Shown in pieces: positions 10,631 to 22,394 of a stretch of DNA of 64,000 nucleotides. Positions within the stretch are counted from its first letter, which is position 1, and each line of letters opens with the position of its first letter. This stretch comes from Charina bottae. Taxonomy: Eukaryota; Chordata; Lepidosauria; Squamata; Charinaidae. The DNA lies in NCBI GenBank assembly GCA_023362775.1, contig JALMGJ010000002.1, positions 59,498,414 to 59,562,413 on the forward strand, in the 5' to 3' direction. The position numbers were made by a program, and so were the translations under genes. A model generated the notes under the pieces. It saw nothing but the letters and a program-made list of their open reading frames with translations, searched no databases and was not told where the DNA came from.

Positions 10631-12335
10631 GTTAGTGGGGATATTTGAGGCATCCCTACCCATGAAATACTTTCCTGGTCAGAATAAAGGAGCAAATGGA
10701 TTATTTATGTTAATGGCTTACTTACAGCTGTTAAGCATCCATTATAGCCATCACAGATGAAAATGACCTAATACCATCTTATATCATAATGCTTTTCATA
10801 GGAGACAGTGAACATGTCAGGTACTGAATGCTGATGTATCAAATGCAAATGTGGAAATGGAAACAAATACTAGACTTGATCTTCCTAATCCCACACATCC
10901 TTCAACAAATTTTCTAACAGATGTTGGGGAGACCTCTATTACTGAGAAAAAGTATATGAAATATTGAAAACAGACTTCCCTAAATGTAAAATGCATTTTG
11001 TAATTGATGGTAAAATGAAATCAAAGGAGCCAGATTGTCCTGCTATTCTAACTAAATTTGACTTTTCCCTAAAGTAAATTATGTAAATGCTCTCAATTGA
11101 CAGGTTTTTGCAAGTATTATCAACTATGCAAATTAAAATATCTGTAACATTAACCTGTCATCTTTAATATCAGATTTGTGGTAAGTACACATTGCTATAC
11201 TTGGATATTGCCTATATATTGGCATACATGACATATGCACACATACACACACACACACGTAAATAATAATATAAATTATATTATATTGCCAAAATAGAAA
11301 TTATTTATTTATTTATTATTCGAATTTATGACCACCCATCTCCAGGACAAATTAAGGTTCTAATCATATTAAATTCTATGCAAGGTGTTTTAAAAACTAT
11401 AATGTGATCTGTGTTCTTTCTGTTTAGCTTAATCTTTCCAAGGATCCTATTCCCTTCTTCCTTTACAACTGCTGAATTTGTGTCTCCTTGCTCTCCATTT
11501 CTATTTCCCCTTCGTCCATTTTCTCCTGTGTATATTTTTATCCTGCCTCTAAATTCTCTCTCCCACAGGTTACTATTCTGTTTCTAGATTTCCCTTTGAC
11601 AGTCTCCACTTCCTGTCTTCTTTAATATTGATTCTCACTCATGCTGCCCAGTCATTCCTAATGATTTTTGACATTTTTAAGAGTGGAATGCTTCCTTGCA
11701 CACTACGTTATGAGTCTCCCTTGGCAGGATACAGGTAACTCCCATTGAAGTCATTAGGAGTTATTTGTAATCCTGTAAGAAGGAGAAACATTAAGCCATC
11801 TGAAATGGCTGCAGGGATATTGGACACAATGGGCCGGGGCTTAAAAGAGTAAGGAAGCTCTTTCTCACGGACAGGTGAATGAATATAGAACTTGCTGCCA
11901 TACAAGAGTCTAAGTAAATCAATCAATTTGAGAGTGGGAGGGATTTTCTCCTTGGTCAAATTACTTGGTGCCTGCCAGCACTGACTTTTCCCTGCCTTCC
12001 TCTCCCTTGTGGCATTTGATATTTCTTGGTTGCTTGCCTTAGGTGGCTTGAGTTGATTGCTTAATGGCATTTCTTAAATTATTTGCATCTTCTAATATGA
12101 TGGGTATTTTATTCTTTCACCTCTCAAACTTGGCCCTTATTAACGGAACTGTTTCTAATTGAAGATAACTTCATGTTTATCACTGGAGAGTTAACTTGGA
12201 CTGGAAAAGAAAGAAAATTAGTTTGATTTTTATCATGTGGTAATGTTCTTTTACTCCAGCTAATCAGACCTTTATTCCACTGACAGGAAGACACCTATTT
12301 GCATTGTTGTTTTGGTCTCAATCTACAAGCAGAAA
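10611..12335. other. Intronic sequence with a (CA)n run and a short L2-like end
   Basis: A (CA)n microsatellite lies near 11237-11259. A roughly 45-bp minus-strand L2-like 3' remnant (TTATTTATTTATTATTCGAATTTATGACCACCCATCTCC) lies at about 11302-11344. Otherwise nothing recognised. Confidence 0.5.
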
Positions 12336-13079
12336 TCTACATACTACTAAAATTCTGTCTGTCTGTTTCTAACCTTCAATTGGCTGAAACGGTACATCAT
12401 AGGGCAACCATTTTTGAAGCAAGATACCTCAAATGGGCTAACTTAAAGAATGTATCCAAAACCTGGGACCCATGACTCACATGGAATTGAAATTTCAAGG
12501 ATCTTCACACCAGTTCTATTAGCAAAGTTGTAGCCGCTGCAGTCTCACCACGGTTAGCCACGGTTATGTGATCGTAATTTCAGACTGTACTTCCCAGAAA
12601 CCCATAGGATGGGAGGAGTGTATCCCCGCCCTCTTTCCTGCCTCCCTCTGGCTCCTGTGCCCAATCTGCTGGCAGCAAGTCCCAATGGGCAAGCGGCAAT
12701 TGGCTGATTTGAAACCGAGGCCAAAACCTGAAATCTCTTAACAGCAGTGGGCAGCAAGGGAAGGACAGGGGAGCAACGTGGATGCCTGCTGGTGAGGTAG
12801 GGCTGGCTGGGGGTTGCCAGCAGTCGACAGGTGAACCCTCTTCTTCCCTGGAGGGTGGGGGCCCTTGCAGACATGCTTAATGGGGACTGGGGGTGCAGTT
12901 TTCCTCGTAGTCCGTGGCTCCCTTTGTTCCCCCTCCCCCCAGCAAAGTGGCAGGCAGTTCTGCAGGTCAGCTGAGGAGGAGAAGGAGGAGGCTTCACCAG
13001 GGCTCTGCTGAGGGGAAATGGTACCAGCCTATATTATATGTGGAACTAAGGATGACCCAATGGGTCATGGGTTGTCTAG
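12336..13079 (+). mobile_element. Non-autonomous Helitron, 744 bp
   Basis: The 5' end is TCTACATACTACTAAAATTC preceded by A. The 3' end is CTAG at 13076-13079 followed by T, and a 7-bp-stem hairpin (ATGACCC/GGGTCAT, 13052-13068) lies 7 nt upstream. TC...hairpin...CTAG inserted between A and T without duplication is the Helitron signature. The interior from about 12540 to 13010 is GC-rich and unlike the flanks, including ACTTCCCAGAAACCC, which resembles promoter-proximal motifs. It may be captured host DNA. No Rep/helicase coding is present. Confidence 0.72.
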
Positions 13080-14664
13080 TGAGTGTATAGAAATAGATAC
13101 TTAACTACCCTTACACAGAGCATTTGTCTACTTAAGCCACAACTCGTTTCTGAATGCTGCAGTTTCCCATATTTCAAACATGAGGACTACTTCCTGAAAG
13201 GGTTTAATAGTGATATTATAGGCCTTCTCTATAATAATATTTCCTTTATTTCCAAGATGTGACCTTCTGTATATAAGAAGAATGTTCTCTAATTTCTGTT
13301 CTGTGCACTTAGAAACAATATTCCCCTCCAATTTTCGAACACTTTATTGTTGTGTGCTTAAAAGGAGACCAAGAAATTACTGAAAAATCTTACCCAAATC
13401 CATGGTATTGATGCAAATGGTTTGAGAATTTATATACAGTCCAGCTGATCATTATATGTATCAGCTTCCACATTTTCTCGTCTTCTTTAAAAATAAGTTT
13501 GCATTTTGTATCCCTGACCTGCTTGTCACTGACAGCTGCAAAACGTTTAGTAACTCATAGGTATTAGAAAGAGATCTGTGACAACTTGTTTTATTCTTCC
13601 TATCATGAACAATCACATATTGTGATTTTGACTTTAAGCAAATAAATTTATTCCTCAGAAATGAAAGAGATTTTAAAAAGAACGCCGCAAGAGGGCTCAA
13701 TCCATAATACTACATAATCTGCATATTTAACATGTGCAGTCTGAAGCATATTTTAAGCTTTATGACAGAATGGTCTTTGATTCCATTTTGTAATTTCATG
13801 TGTTTTCTATATATAAAATAATTCATTTACACAAAGGACAAGGAAGTGGCAATGAAAACATTTGCTCTGTGGAATTAATCTGTTTATGGGCAGTTATGCA
13901 TCGTAAGCATGCTTCTGCTTATTGTGCTTTATTTTGTGCCAAGCATCTTGGATAAAATCAGTTACTACGGTTGTGCATCACTTTGGATTCAAACTCCAAA
14001 CTATGCTTCAGAAGTACATGTATGTCTGCAACTCCTTAAAGCAGCTGTATCTTTCTCCAAGGTTCTGCAACTGCCCTCTGCAGCTGAGCAACTTTGGAGG
14101 GAGGAGGGCAAAAGGAGCCCAACGTAAGTTTCCACAGCACACCAGCTTTGCCTCCGGTTTAGGATGGAGCCTTGCCCAGACAAAGCAGGAGCTCTCTCAA
14201 AACTCGTTCTCAGCTTTTCTCCCTGTTTTTGCCTGGGCAAGCACACCCTGGGCTGTTGTGGTACCACAAAATTTGAGACCTCTGTGACATACCAATTAAC
14301 AAAGTGGTATATTAGTTTATAGTCATACCCTAATCCCAGTGAAGGGATTAGTTGTATCCATAGGACAAATACATTTATTATTTTAAGGATTGTGGTTCTG
14401 CAGAGTTTGAGAAGCCCTGAAAGAAGAAAAGGAGTATTTCTTTTTCTTTCCAATGGATGATTCAAAACTAGGGAAATGTAGAAATTGTAAGGAGGATGGG
14501 GAACTCTATTATATAAAGGTTCACTTGAGTTTAGATTTCAGTTAACATGTTTGTTGTAATTTATTGTGGAAGCATAGAGTAATCCCTATAACTCTCTGCT
14601 TAATGTGAAGGAGAGATAGAATTGTATTAATTCGTAATTGTGATCAATCGGGATAATATGGCTC
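13080..14664. other. Intronic sequence, mostly unassigned
   Basis: No gene seen. A GC-richer block at about 14020-14280 is followed by GTTTGAGAAGCCCTG at 14407-14421, which looks like one hAT terminus, but no partner end was found. Confidence 0.4.
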
Positions 14665-14672
14665 ATTTAGAG

Positions 14673-14944
14673 CAGGGGTCCCCAACCTGTGGGCCGCAGC
14701 CTGTTAGGAAGTGGGCCGCACAGCAGGTGAGCGGTGGTGGTCCACATGATTGGCTCCCGTCTGCAAACCCCGCCCCTGTCTACGCGATTGGCTCCCATCT
14801 GCAAACCCTGCCCCCATCCACTCGATTGGCTCCCACCTGCAAACCCCGCCACCCGCATGATTGGCTCCCGCCTGCAAACCCCGGTCTGTGGAAAAATTGT
14901 CTTCTATGACCGGACCCTGGTGCCAAAAAGGTTGGGTACCCCTG
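14673..14944. mobile_element. hAT MITE (272 bp) with an internal CCAAT/GC-box minisatellite
   Basis: The termini CAGGGGTCCCCAACC / GGTTGGGTACCCCTG are flanked by the exact 8-bp duplication atttagag (14665-14672, 14945-14952). The ends and subterminal GGCCGCAGCCTGTTAGGAA resemble the mammalian MER30/hAT-Charlie type as I remember it. The middle holds about four tandem units of GATTGGCTCCCRYCTGCAAACC(CCGCCCC) with variable spacers. Confidence 0.88.
14742..14883. repeat. Minisatellite of ATTGGCT + CCCCGCCCC units
   Basis: Four units of about 32-38 bp. Each carries GATTGGCTCCC (an inverted CCAAT box) followed by TGCAAACCCCGCC (GC-box-like). The same unit occurs in another hAT family at 36048-36155 (inverted) and 61033-61070. 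Confidence 0.85.
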
Positions 14945-14952
14945 ATTTAGAG

Positions 14953-15727
14953 GATTCAAAATGTAGAAAACAAGTACATATATTATTTTTTTCTTTTCAA
15001 ATTTAGTTTCCTGCTATGATTCTAATACTTGACTTCTGCTAATTCACTGAAGAAATGAAAAATTGCAGTCGCTGATGAAATAGGCCCATTTTTCCAAATC
15101 TAATATCATTTATTTTTGGTGAGAAAAACCTTGGTAGGCTTTTGCATTAAATTATACATTTGTACTGAATTCCTCAGTGCTTGCATAAATGAGAAACCGC
15201 TGAGTCAAATAATGCTGTTGGTACTGAATGGTTTTGTGGTGATATTAATGGTATGTTTTGAAGCAGATTTGTTTGATGACAAAACAGTAGTCTGTGTTGA
15301 ACCAGCATTTGTCCACCGAAAACTGAATTAATGTCGATGTTGCAAAAATTATTCTGCAGCTAAATATTGCACAATGGATATGCCAAAGGATGCTGGGAGA
15401 TAAATTCCAACAATTTACTTCTAATCTCTATTGCTCTGGGCAGCTTATTTTCTCAGTAAGAGACAATATACAGCTTTCTAGATGCCATTAGTTTGAAAAA
15501 TTAAGGGTGAATGTCTTTTTGTGTGAGGCAAGTAAAACCTTAATGGCATCAGAGGAGTAATAAAGAACTGAGCTTCTAACCTTACATTTGAAAAGTCTGG
15601 GGTACGGAGGCACGAATTTTCACTTAAAGAACAGAGATTTTCAAAGATAGTAACTGTAGAGTAGGGATGAGGAGGCAGGTAAATAGTCAGATCCTAAAGG
15701 CTACACAGAAACAGAACCATTCATTTG
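14953..15727. other. Intronic sequence, nothing recognised
   Basis: GGATGCTGGGAGATAAATTCC near 15390 faintly resembles the common amniote hAT motif GATGGGAGTTGTAGTCC. This is too weak to call. Confidence 0.4.
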
Positions 15728-16548
15728 TTAGACATACAGTCATTCATTGGCGATCACTCGTAGCCGAGTAAGATTGTCTTCCAAAGGTAAAATTTTAACG
15801 GTGAATCCGTAAGTGGCTATAAAGGCCAATTCTGGATCCGCACAACCTCCCACAATGAGGGCATAGGTTTCCGGGTGGGAGACGGTCATGATGAGGGTTT
15901 GCCTGACGTGCCTTCCTTTTAGCTCTCTTCTCCTTTTCGCCCTGTACTCGTGCTTCTTCAAAGTCCATAGCGCCATTAATAAAGGCTGACCTCCAATTGA
16001 AACGCTCATGAGTTAGGGCTTCCCAGTTCTCAATGCTGATATTACATTTTTTAAAATTAGCTTTGAGAGTATCTTTGAATCTCTTTTGCTGTCCACCAAT
16101 ATTCCGTTTTCCATTCTTAAGTTGGGAGTAAAGTAGCTGCTTTGGAAGACGATGGTCAGGCATTCGAACAACATGACCAGTCCAGCGAAGTTGATGTTGG
16201 ATGATCATTGTTTCAATGCTGGTGGTTTTCGCTTCTTCTAATACGCTAACATTAGTCCGCCTATCTTTCCAAGTAATTTGCAGAATTTTTCGGAGGCAGC
16301 GTTGATGGAATCTTTCAAGAAGTTGGAGGTGGCGTTTGTAGAGGGTCCATGTTTCACAGGCATACAGAAGGGTTGGTAGTACAATGGCTTTGTAAACAAG
16401 CATTTTGGTCTCCCTGCGAATGTCCCGATCCTCAAACACTCTACGCTTCATTCGGGAGAAAGCTACACTTGCAGAGCTCAGGCGATGCTGAATTTCAGCG
16501 TCAATGTCGGCATTTGTGATAGATGGTAGATGGCTGCCGAGATAAGAA
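15728..16548 (-). mobile_element. RTE-like LINE, 3' coding end
   Basis: On the minus strand an intact-looking C-terminal LINE domain runs into a short 3' end (GGAAGACAATCTTACTCGGCTACGAGTGATCGCC). The upstream frame (DIDAEIQHRLSSASVAF) is still readable to about 16545. The RT catalytic core is absent, so the copy is 5'-truncated. The exact clade (RTE, RTE-X or another) is not settled by sight. Confidence 0.7.
15795..16451 (-). pseudogene. LINE C-terminal protein with a zinc-finger-like tail
   Basis: 218 codons without a stop. YACETWTLY near residue 30 and RWTGHVVRMPDHRLPKQLL near 90-108 are post-RT motifs of RTE-type LINEs. The tail CPHCGRLCGSRIGLYSHLRIH (about residues 196-216) has C2H2 spacing and probably binds nucleic acid. 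It is open but headless, so it has no independent function here. Confidence 0.7.
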
Positions 16549-18675
16549 TACCATTGCTCTAAATACCATTGCTTTATATGTCACTTTTCCTTGGCTTTAC
16601 ATACCATGGGAGGTGGATTTGAAATCACACATACTAGGACCTCCCCAGATGGTTTTGAGAAGCAGATCTATATGTATGCATCTATATGCATGGCCAATCA
16701 ATATCCGTAATGGGGTCAAGTCTTAAGTACACTTGCACTATTCCGTTAATATTCATTACAAGGTTCAGCAATAAGTTTGTGTGATTCTCCTTGGTTGCAG
16801 TTGATACTCCAACTGCTGTTCTTCAAATATTTTATGGGAACTGTAGAGGAAATAAGACGCTTTCTCCTTAAGTGTCCTACTTAGCAATCAGAACCAAATA
16901 TTCTTTTTCTTCCTAGTTATATCAAGTCAAATTTATTATCTTCTGTGTCACTTTCTGTAACCTTCTTTCACACCCCAGCTGTCTTACATTGTGGAGCAAT
17001 AGCTGTTTTCCATGCTCGTATCATCCCACAGCTATAGAATGACCTTATTCCATGTGACGTAGACTTATTCCAAAAGGAATGGCAGGAAACAAGCTAAAAT
17101 AAGTGAAAGATTTACTCTTTGATTTTGAAAAAATGAATTTAAATGTATTGCATTTATTTTAATTACTTAATGTGAGGCTGTGTGAAAAAAGGGATTTCCC
17201 GCAGAAGCTGCTAGTTTTGCCCTATGTTGTTAATTTTGTTGTAGTATTTGGGTGTATTATAATTTTAGAAATTATTGCAGTAGATGTCCCTAGAAATAAA
17301 TAGGGGATCTGGACTTCCTCATAAAAGCTGAAAGGAGATTCTAAGCTCAAGAAGCGTTTGAAAACAACTGCAATATGCTTTTATCCTTAGCAGCAACCAG
17401 CAGATTGGACATGCAGACTGACTTTTAACAAGGAAAGCTTTTCCAGATTTTGAAATCATTTCACATCACTTTTATAAAAAGTTCAGCTTTTTATACTTGG
17501 TTTTATTATCATGTCCTGAATTATAAGCTGAAGAAATTCTGGATGTACTTGACGCACAGCATGTGTTTTAATAGCAGTTCTGCAGATCAAAGGAATCTGG
17601 CATGGAATGTAAAGTTTCATTTTGGTTGTTCAGTGAGAGCTTTTTAGACAACTCCATCACTGTGAGTTTCTCAAAGAAAACATAGCAGTCTGCCACACTT
17701 TTTTATGTTAGCACTGTTTTTGGTTTGTTTCTATGATAGAAGAAAATCTGGAAAGAAATAAAATTGAGGGAATCTTATTTTAAAATGGAAATTGTTTCCC
17801 ATTTTCCAATGGGAAAAATAGCTTTTCTTTTATAAGAACTTTGAATTTTTCCAGGATAGCTTAAATTGATGTTCAAAGAAAGCTGATAAGAAGCAGAAAT
17901 GAAAATAGTGGGGGGGGGGTTTTAAAACAAAAATCCAGTTATCAGCCAAATATATTAAAGGCATATAAAGGTAAGTCATGAGATAAGAAAAGGAAAAGGA
18001 AATAAAACTAAATCTAGTTTACACCAACACTATTCACTATACTTTTCCATAAATTTCTATCCTTGCTTCTGTCACATCCATATACTGATTCATGCTTTCT
18101 CTCTGGTTCTTTAAATTTCTCAACACACTCCTTTTGAGGATCTCATCAGCACCATCCAACTGTGAATTCCTTGGACTTTCTTCCTCCCAACTCATTCACT
18201 CTTCTTTCATGTATTTGCTTTGTGATTCATTTCTCATTCATTCTCTCTGAATGACAAAACACTTCAATATCCTTCTTTCATTTGGCTCACTCACTTTTGT
18301 ATTCAGTCCATATCCATACCAGAGCCAGTAATCTCCTCTTTCCATTTGGCCTTCAGCAGAGATCAAGTAACAGACCTTAGATAGAGGGGAAGTTTTACCC
18401 CAAGCATACTCATGCTATACTATGCATTGTCTGATATCTCAGTCTAGAAACTATTGTGTTGTTTGCTGAGAAAAACAGATGATAACCACAACAGCAACAA
18501 TAATCCATTCTTTCCATGACTCATGAGGTGGAGCTACATGGACCCAGTAGCAAACACGAATTAGTGAAAATACAACAGAGAGAAGGAGATAAAAAAAAAG
18601 GCAGGATTGGAAAACCTGAGAACAGATGAGCAGGGAGGGGAAGGCAAGAGAGAGAAATCATAGTTTGGTCTAGCA
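16549..18675. other. Intronic sequence, nothing recognised
   Basis: AT-rich, with a poly-G run near 17911. I find no supportable gene or mobile element. Confidence 0.5.
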
Positions 18676-19557
18676 GAGCCAGTTGGGTCTAGTGGTTAAG
18701 GTGCTGGGCTAGAAACCAGGAGTCTGAGTTCTAGTCCCGCCTTGGGCATGAAAGCCGGCTGGGTGACCTTTGGCCAGTCACACTCTCTCAGCCCAACTCA
18801 CCTCAAAGGGTTGTTGTTGTTGTGGGGAAAATAGGAGGAAGAAGGAGTATTAGGTATTGTTGGGATAAATTAAGATCTCTCCCTGCCCTGCATGTTGTCT
18901 CCCCCCAGAACAGGTAAAAGGAAGCCCAATTGTTAAAAGATTACAAAATAGCATAAAAGTTTGATATTGCCAGAGATTAAGATGGAAAAGGAAGCCCAAC
19001 TGCTTAGACAAAGGATTCCCTTCCTATTCAATTGGAAAGCTTGACACACAAAAGGTCAGCTCATTCACAGAAATTAGCCAGCCCATTCAGGTAGACCTTC
19101 TTCCTCAGCCAAACAGATCTCCATAATAAAATAACAATAGACTTCTTTCCGAGGTGCACATTCCAAGTAAGCCACAGCCGACAGGGAACACAAACAGGAA
19201 ACATGAACAGCAGGGGGCCCAACCACAGAGCGCCTCCTCTCTGAAATCTGGCAAATTACACTTCTCTCAAGTTCCTAGGGGGCGGGAACACCTTTGCATA
19301 GCAACAACCAAGCTCTCCTATATAAATGGCCTGTGGGGGAAATACAGGTGTGGCCACCTTCCAACCAGCATACTCTGTACTCTGCATATGCTCTTGGGAA
19401 TAAACCTGCAAACCTCTGTTCCAGCAACTGCCTGTGTGTCTATTCATTCCCGGCTTGGGACGAACCTTGGTAAGATTACCTTCTAACAGTATGTTCACCA
19501 CCTTGAGTTATTTATAAAAAAATAAGGTGGGATATAAATAAATAAATAAATAAATAG
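18676..19557 (+). mobile_element. tRNA-derived SINE with L2-like tail, split by a solo LTR
   Basis: The head GCCAGTTGGGTCTAGTGGTTAAGG contains the A box and GTTCTAGTCCC is the B box. The core GGCTGGGTGACC..GCCAGTCAC is followed by CCCAACTCACCTC. The 3' end (19493-19557) reads CACCTTGAGTTATTTATAAA and (AATAAAT)n, like the L2 tails here. Comparison with the uninterrupted copy at 23134-23368 shows that 18858-19492 is extra. Confidence 0.85.
18858..19488 (+). mobile_element. Solo LTR, 631 bp, 4-bp target duplication
   Basis: The termini TGTTGGGA...TTCTAACA form a short imperfect inverted repeat. The flanks are gtat at 18854-18857 and 19489-19492. A TATA box (CTATATAAAT, about 19318-19327) lies 72 nt before AATAAA (19399-19404), and TGTGTCTATTCATTCC follows, so U3, R and U5 can be placed. 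The 4-bp duplication and this layout fit a class I (gammaretrovirus-like) endogenous element. No internal region remains. Confidence 0.8.
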
Positions 19558-20254
19558 TTGCAGAACAGAGATGAAGGACCAAGGGGGTGTGGTGGGAGAT
19601 TAGAAGAGATCATATTCACTGAGGAGCTGTGTAGGAGATAGTGTATGTAAAGTTAGGGGGAAAGGGAAGCACAGTAATAAGAGGTGCAACAGCAGGCAGA
19701 GGAAGCTTGATCAGGAAGTTACAAGGGAAGAGCATGATCAAAAAGGTAGAGCAATGGAGCAGGAAAAGCAGTAGGTGGGCAGAGTGGGGAGACTGTTGGG
19801 GGCTATTGTGGAGTGCATCCAAGCCCTTCAGAACTGACTGCACACAGTTCGGAGATTGAGCATTGCTGTCTTGCTATGAGGATCAATAGAATTAGTGATA
19901 CTGTACAAGTAGGGGGCATCCATAGGATGTAGCTGGCAGAAAAAAATAATATTTTGGAACACTTGATGTGAAATGAAAGCCTCCTTGCCTAAAGTATGAA
20001 TGTATATCGACACCCACTCAGAATATGTATTAATAGATTCAATTTGTTCCACTTGCTGCATCTCTAAAAGAAAGAAAAAGGATTATTTTGGGATGGATGG
20101 AACAAAATACAGTACTTGTCTGCAGGACAGTTGACCCTCACCCTTTCTGGAAGAGAATAACAAATAATTTCTATATCATGCCAGGAAAACAGAAAGGATG
20201 TTTCTGTGTAAGTGACAAGGAACTGAGCAAAAGTTGAAGGAATTTTTTTCCAAT
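19558..20254. other. Intronic sequence, nothing recognised
   Basis: No feature supported. Confidence 0.45.
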
Positions 20255-20366
20255 TTGTTGCCCTCTAGAAATGTTGCAATATAACTCCAATCATCCTCCA
20301 AGCAGGTTCACTTTGGGTAAGGCTGATGGGAATTGTAACCAAATACTTTTGGAAGACATCAAATCT
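20255..20366. mobile_element. hAT MITE remnant of the GATGGGAATTGTA type
   Basis: TTGCCCTCTAGAAATGTTGCA...AACTCC...AATCATCC and, inverted, GGCTGATGGGAATTGTAACC...TTTTGGAAGACATC. This matches the palindromic interior common in amniote hAT MITEs. The termini are lost. Confidence 0.5.
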
Positions 20367-21858
20367 TAGAAGAGTAATCTATAAATAACCATAAGAAAAT
20401 ACTATAATAGTTATATGCTAGATAAAAGCAATACTGAAATTGTCAGTAAATTGTCAGTTTTGACAATAAAGAAACTGGATGAGATAGTAGAAACATACGC
20501 ATTGCAGGATCTTTTCTAGGATGTCTCAGTTTGTTTCTCTGTCTACATTAGGACTGAATTTCATGACAAATAAAATTCAGCTAGCAAATGTGCTGCAATG
20601 AGAGTGAAATTTCCCATACATAAAAAAGAATATGATGTCCAAACTGAGTTGGGAATTTCTTTTGGCTGGTGTCTCTTATATGTGCGATCACAGTAAAGTG
20701 AGATTATATTCTGGAATGAACAAGATGTCTAATAATTCACTACATATTTTCTCCATTTAAATGTCTTCCTCTCATCCTTAGCATAATCTACAGAACTTGA
20801 TAAAGCAGGCTGCTTGTGTATAAATATGCTCTGCAGTGTTTAGCATCTCACACACTTTCATTGTGCACAATTTTGATTACATATAAGTGGGAGTAAGATA
20901 CCAAGATATTTCATGACATGACACATTTTTGGAGGAATGAGTGTGACCCCAGTTTGGTTCCATAGTGTTCCATCTCTCATGTGTTCTTTTTCCTTTCCTT
21001 TCCTCTCAATTCAAATGAAATGTGAAGGTGATTTTTGAAACAATGGGTTTTTATAAAGTTTTAATCTGTCAAATTTCTTAGAATACTTCCTCTAGGACTG
21101 AATTAAAGTCAATTATTTTTTATAAAAGATAAAGAACTAATTATAGTACAATAAGGATGCATTCTTTCTTTTTTGACAGTAACATGTACATGTGTCATAA
21201 ATCTGCAAATACTTATCTTTCAGAGAGTATAGTTCAAACTGAAAATGTGAATCCCTCTCCCTTTTAAAGATTACTTTGTAATATTAGTACAGCTTTTCAT
21301 TAAGAATATATGTTCAATTTCCCAAGAAAATACATAACATAACTTCTGTTTTCCAACAAACTCAGTGGAATAACAGGACTGTGAATGATGGCTTCACTCT
21401 TGCTTTCATGGGAGAATATAGTCATCAGGAGATTTAGGATGGATTTAAATGGTGAGGATTAAATAGATAAGGGGTGACATTAGTTCTTTCCTCTCTTTTT
21501 AATTGTCATGTAGCCAGAACTATGGAACAAATCAAATTAAGCAGTGAAAAAGAATGATTTCATTCTTAGTGGATGAAATGCAATATGTGCAAGGAGACAG
21601 AGCAGACATTTGAGGGTGCTCAGGGTTCAGAGAGGCAGAGATTCCTCCTTTCTAGTTCTGCTAATAGAAGCAATTCCATCCATTAGAAAAACTGATTGGA
21701 TTACATCCAATGCCTTCCCTACTGCTAGCCAAGAATCTCAAACCCTGTCTTTCCCTCAGACATACAGACTGTAGGGAGTGGTCCTGTTTTGTTTTTTAAA
21801 ATAGACTGCATTAATCATCATGACATTTTGGTAAGTTATTAGTCTACTTAGTTGTATG
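20367..21858. other. Intronic sequence, nothing recognised
   Basis: No gene or repeat recognised. Confidence 0.5.
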
Positions 21859-21866
21859 GTATAGAT

Positions 21867-22005
21867 CAACCTTTCTCAATCTTCTGAGCCTGGAGGAACC
21901 CTTGGAATATTTTTCAGGCCTCGGGGAACCCCTGCACATTCAGGCTCAAATATAGGCTACATGTTACAAAATTATTATATTCGTTTCATGTGTAGGCCTG
22001 GATAT

Positions 22006-22054
<49 letters not shown>

Positions 22055-22386
22055 TCCCGCCTTTATTATTATTGTTCAATAATACCTAATAACATATCTA
22101 ATATTCCTTCCTCCTCCTATTTTCCCCACAACAACAACCCTGTGAGGTGAGTTGGGCTGAGAGAGAGTGACTGGCCCAAGGTCACCCAGCTGGCTTTCAT
22201 GTCTAAGGCGGGACTAGAACTCACAGTCTCCATATGCATTAACAGTGTTCTTAAACTAAAAATAAAGAATGAAACTTACCTCTTTAATGTGAAGTTGCCC
22301 AAATTTGAAATATATATTTTAAATAAATTGTGATCTTCCAGGGAACCCCTAGTGACCTCTCACGGAACCCTGGTTGAGAAACCCTG
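21867..22386. mobile_element. hAT MITE, family B copy 1, with a nested SINE
   Basis: The termini CAACCTTTCTCAATC / TGGTTGAGAAACCCTG are flanked by the exact duplication gtatagat (21859-21866, 22387-22394). Subterminal GGAGGAACCCTTGGAATATT and GGAACCCCTAGTGACCTCT match the copy at 24526. A minus-strand SINE sits inside at about 22010-22232. Confidence 0.9.
22010..22232 (-). mobile_element. tRNA/CORE SINE with (TTTA)n tail, 5'-truncated
   Basis: The reverse complement starts near the B box (GTGAGTTCTAGTCCCGCC). It passes through GCCAGCTGGGTGACCTTGG and ends in an L2-like tail with a long (TAAA)n at 22010-22051. It lacks the A box. Confidence 0.8.
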
Positions 22387-22394
22387 GTATAGAT

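Noticed and set aside
13908..14425. Possible complete hAT ending in GTTTGAGAAGCCCTG
   Set aside because: Only one terminus is convincing; no matching left end or 8-bp duplication was found.
14742..14883. Regularly spaced repeats resembling a CRISPR array
   Set aside because: A minisatellite inside a eukaryotic hAT MITE, with variable spacing and no cas genes; the genome is vertebrate.
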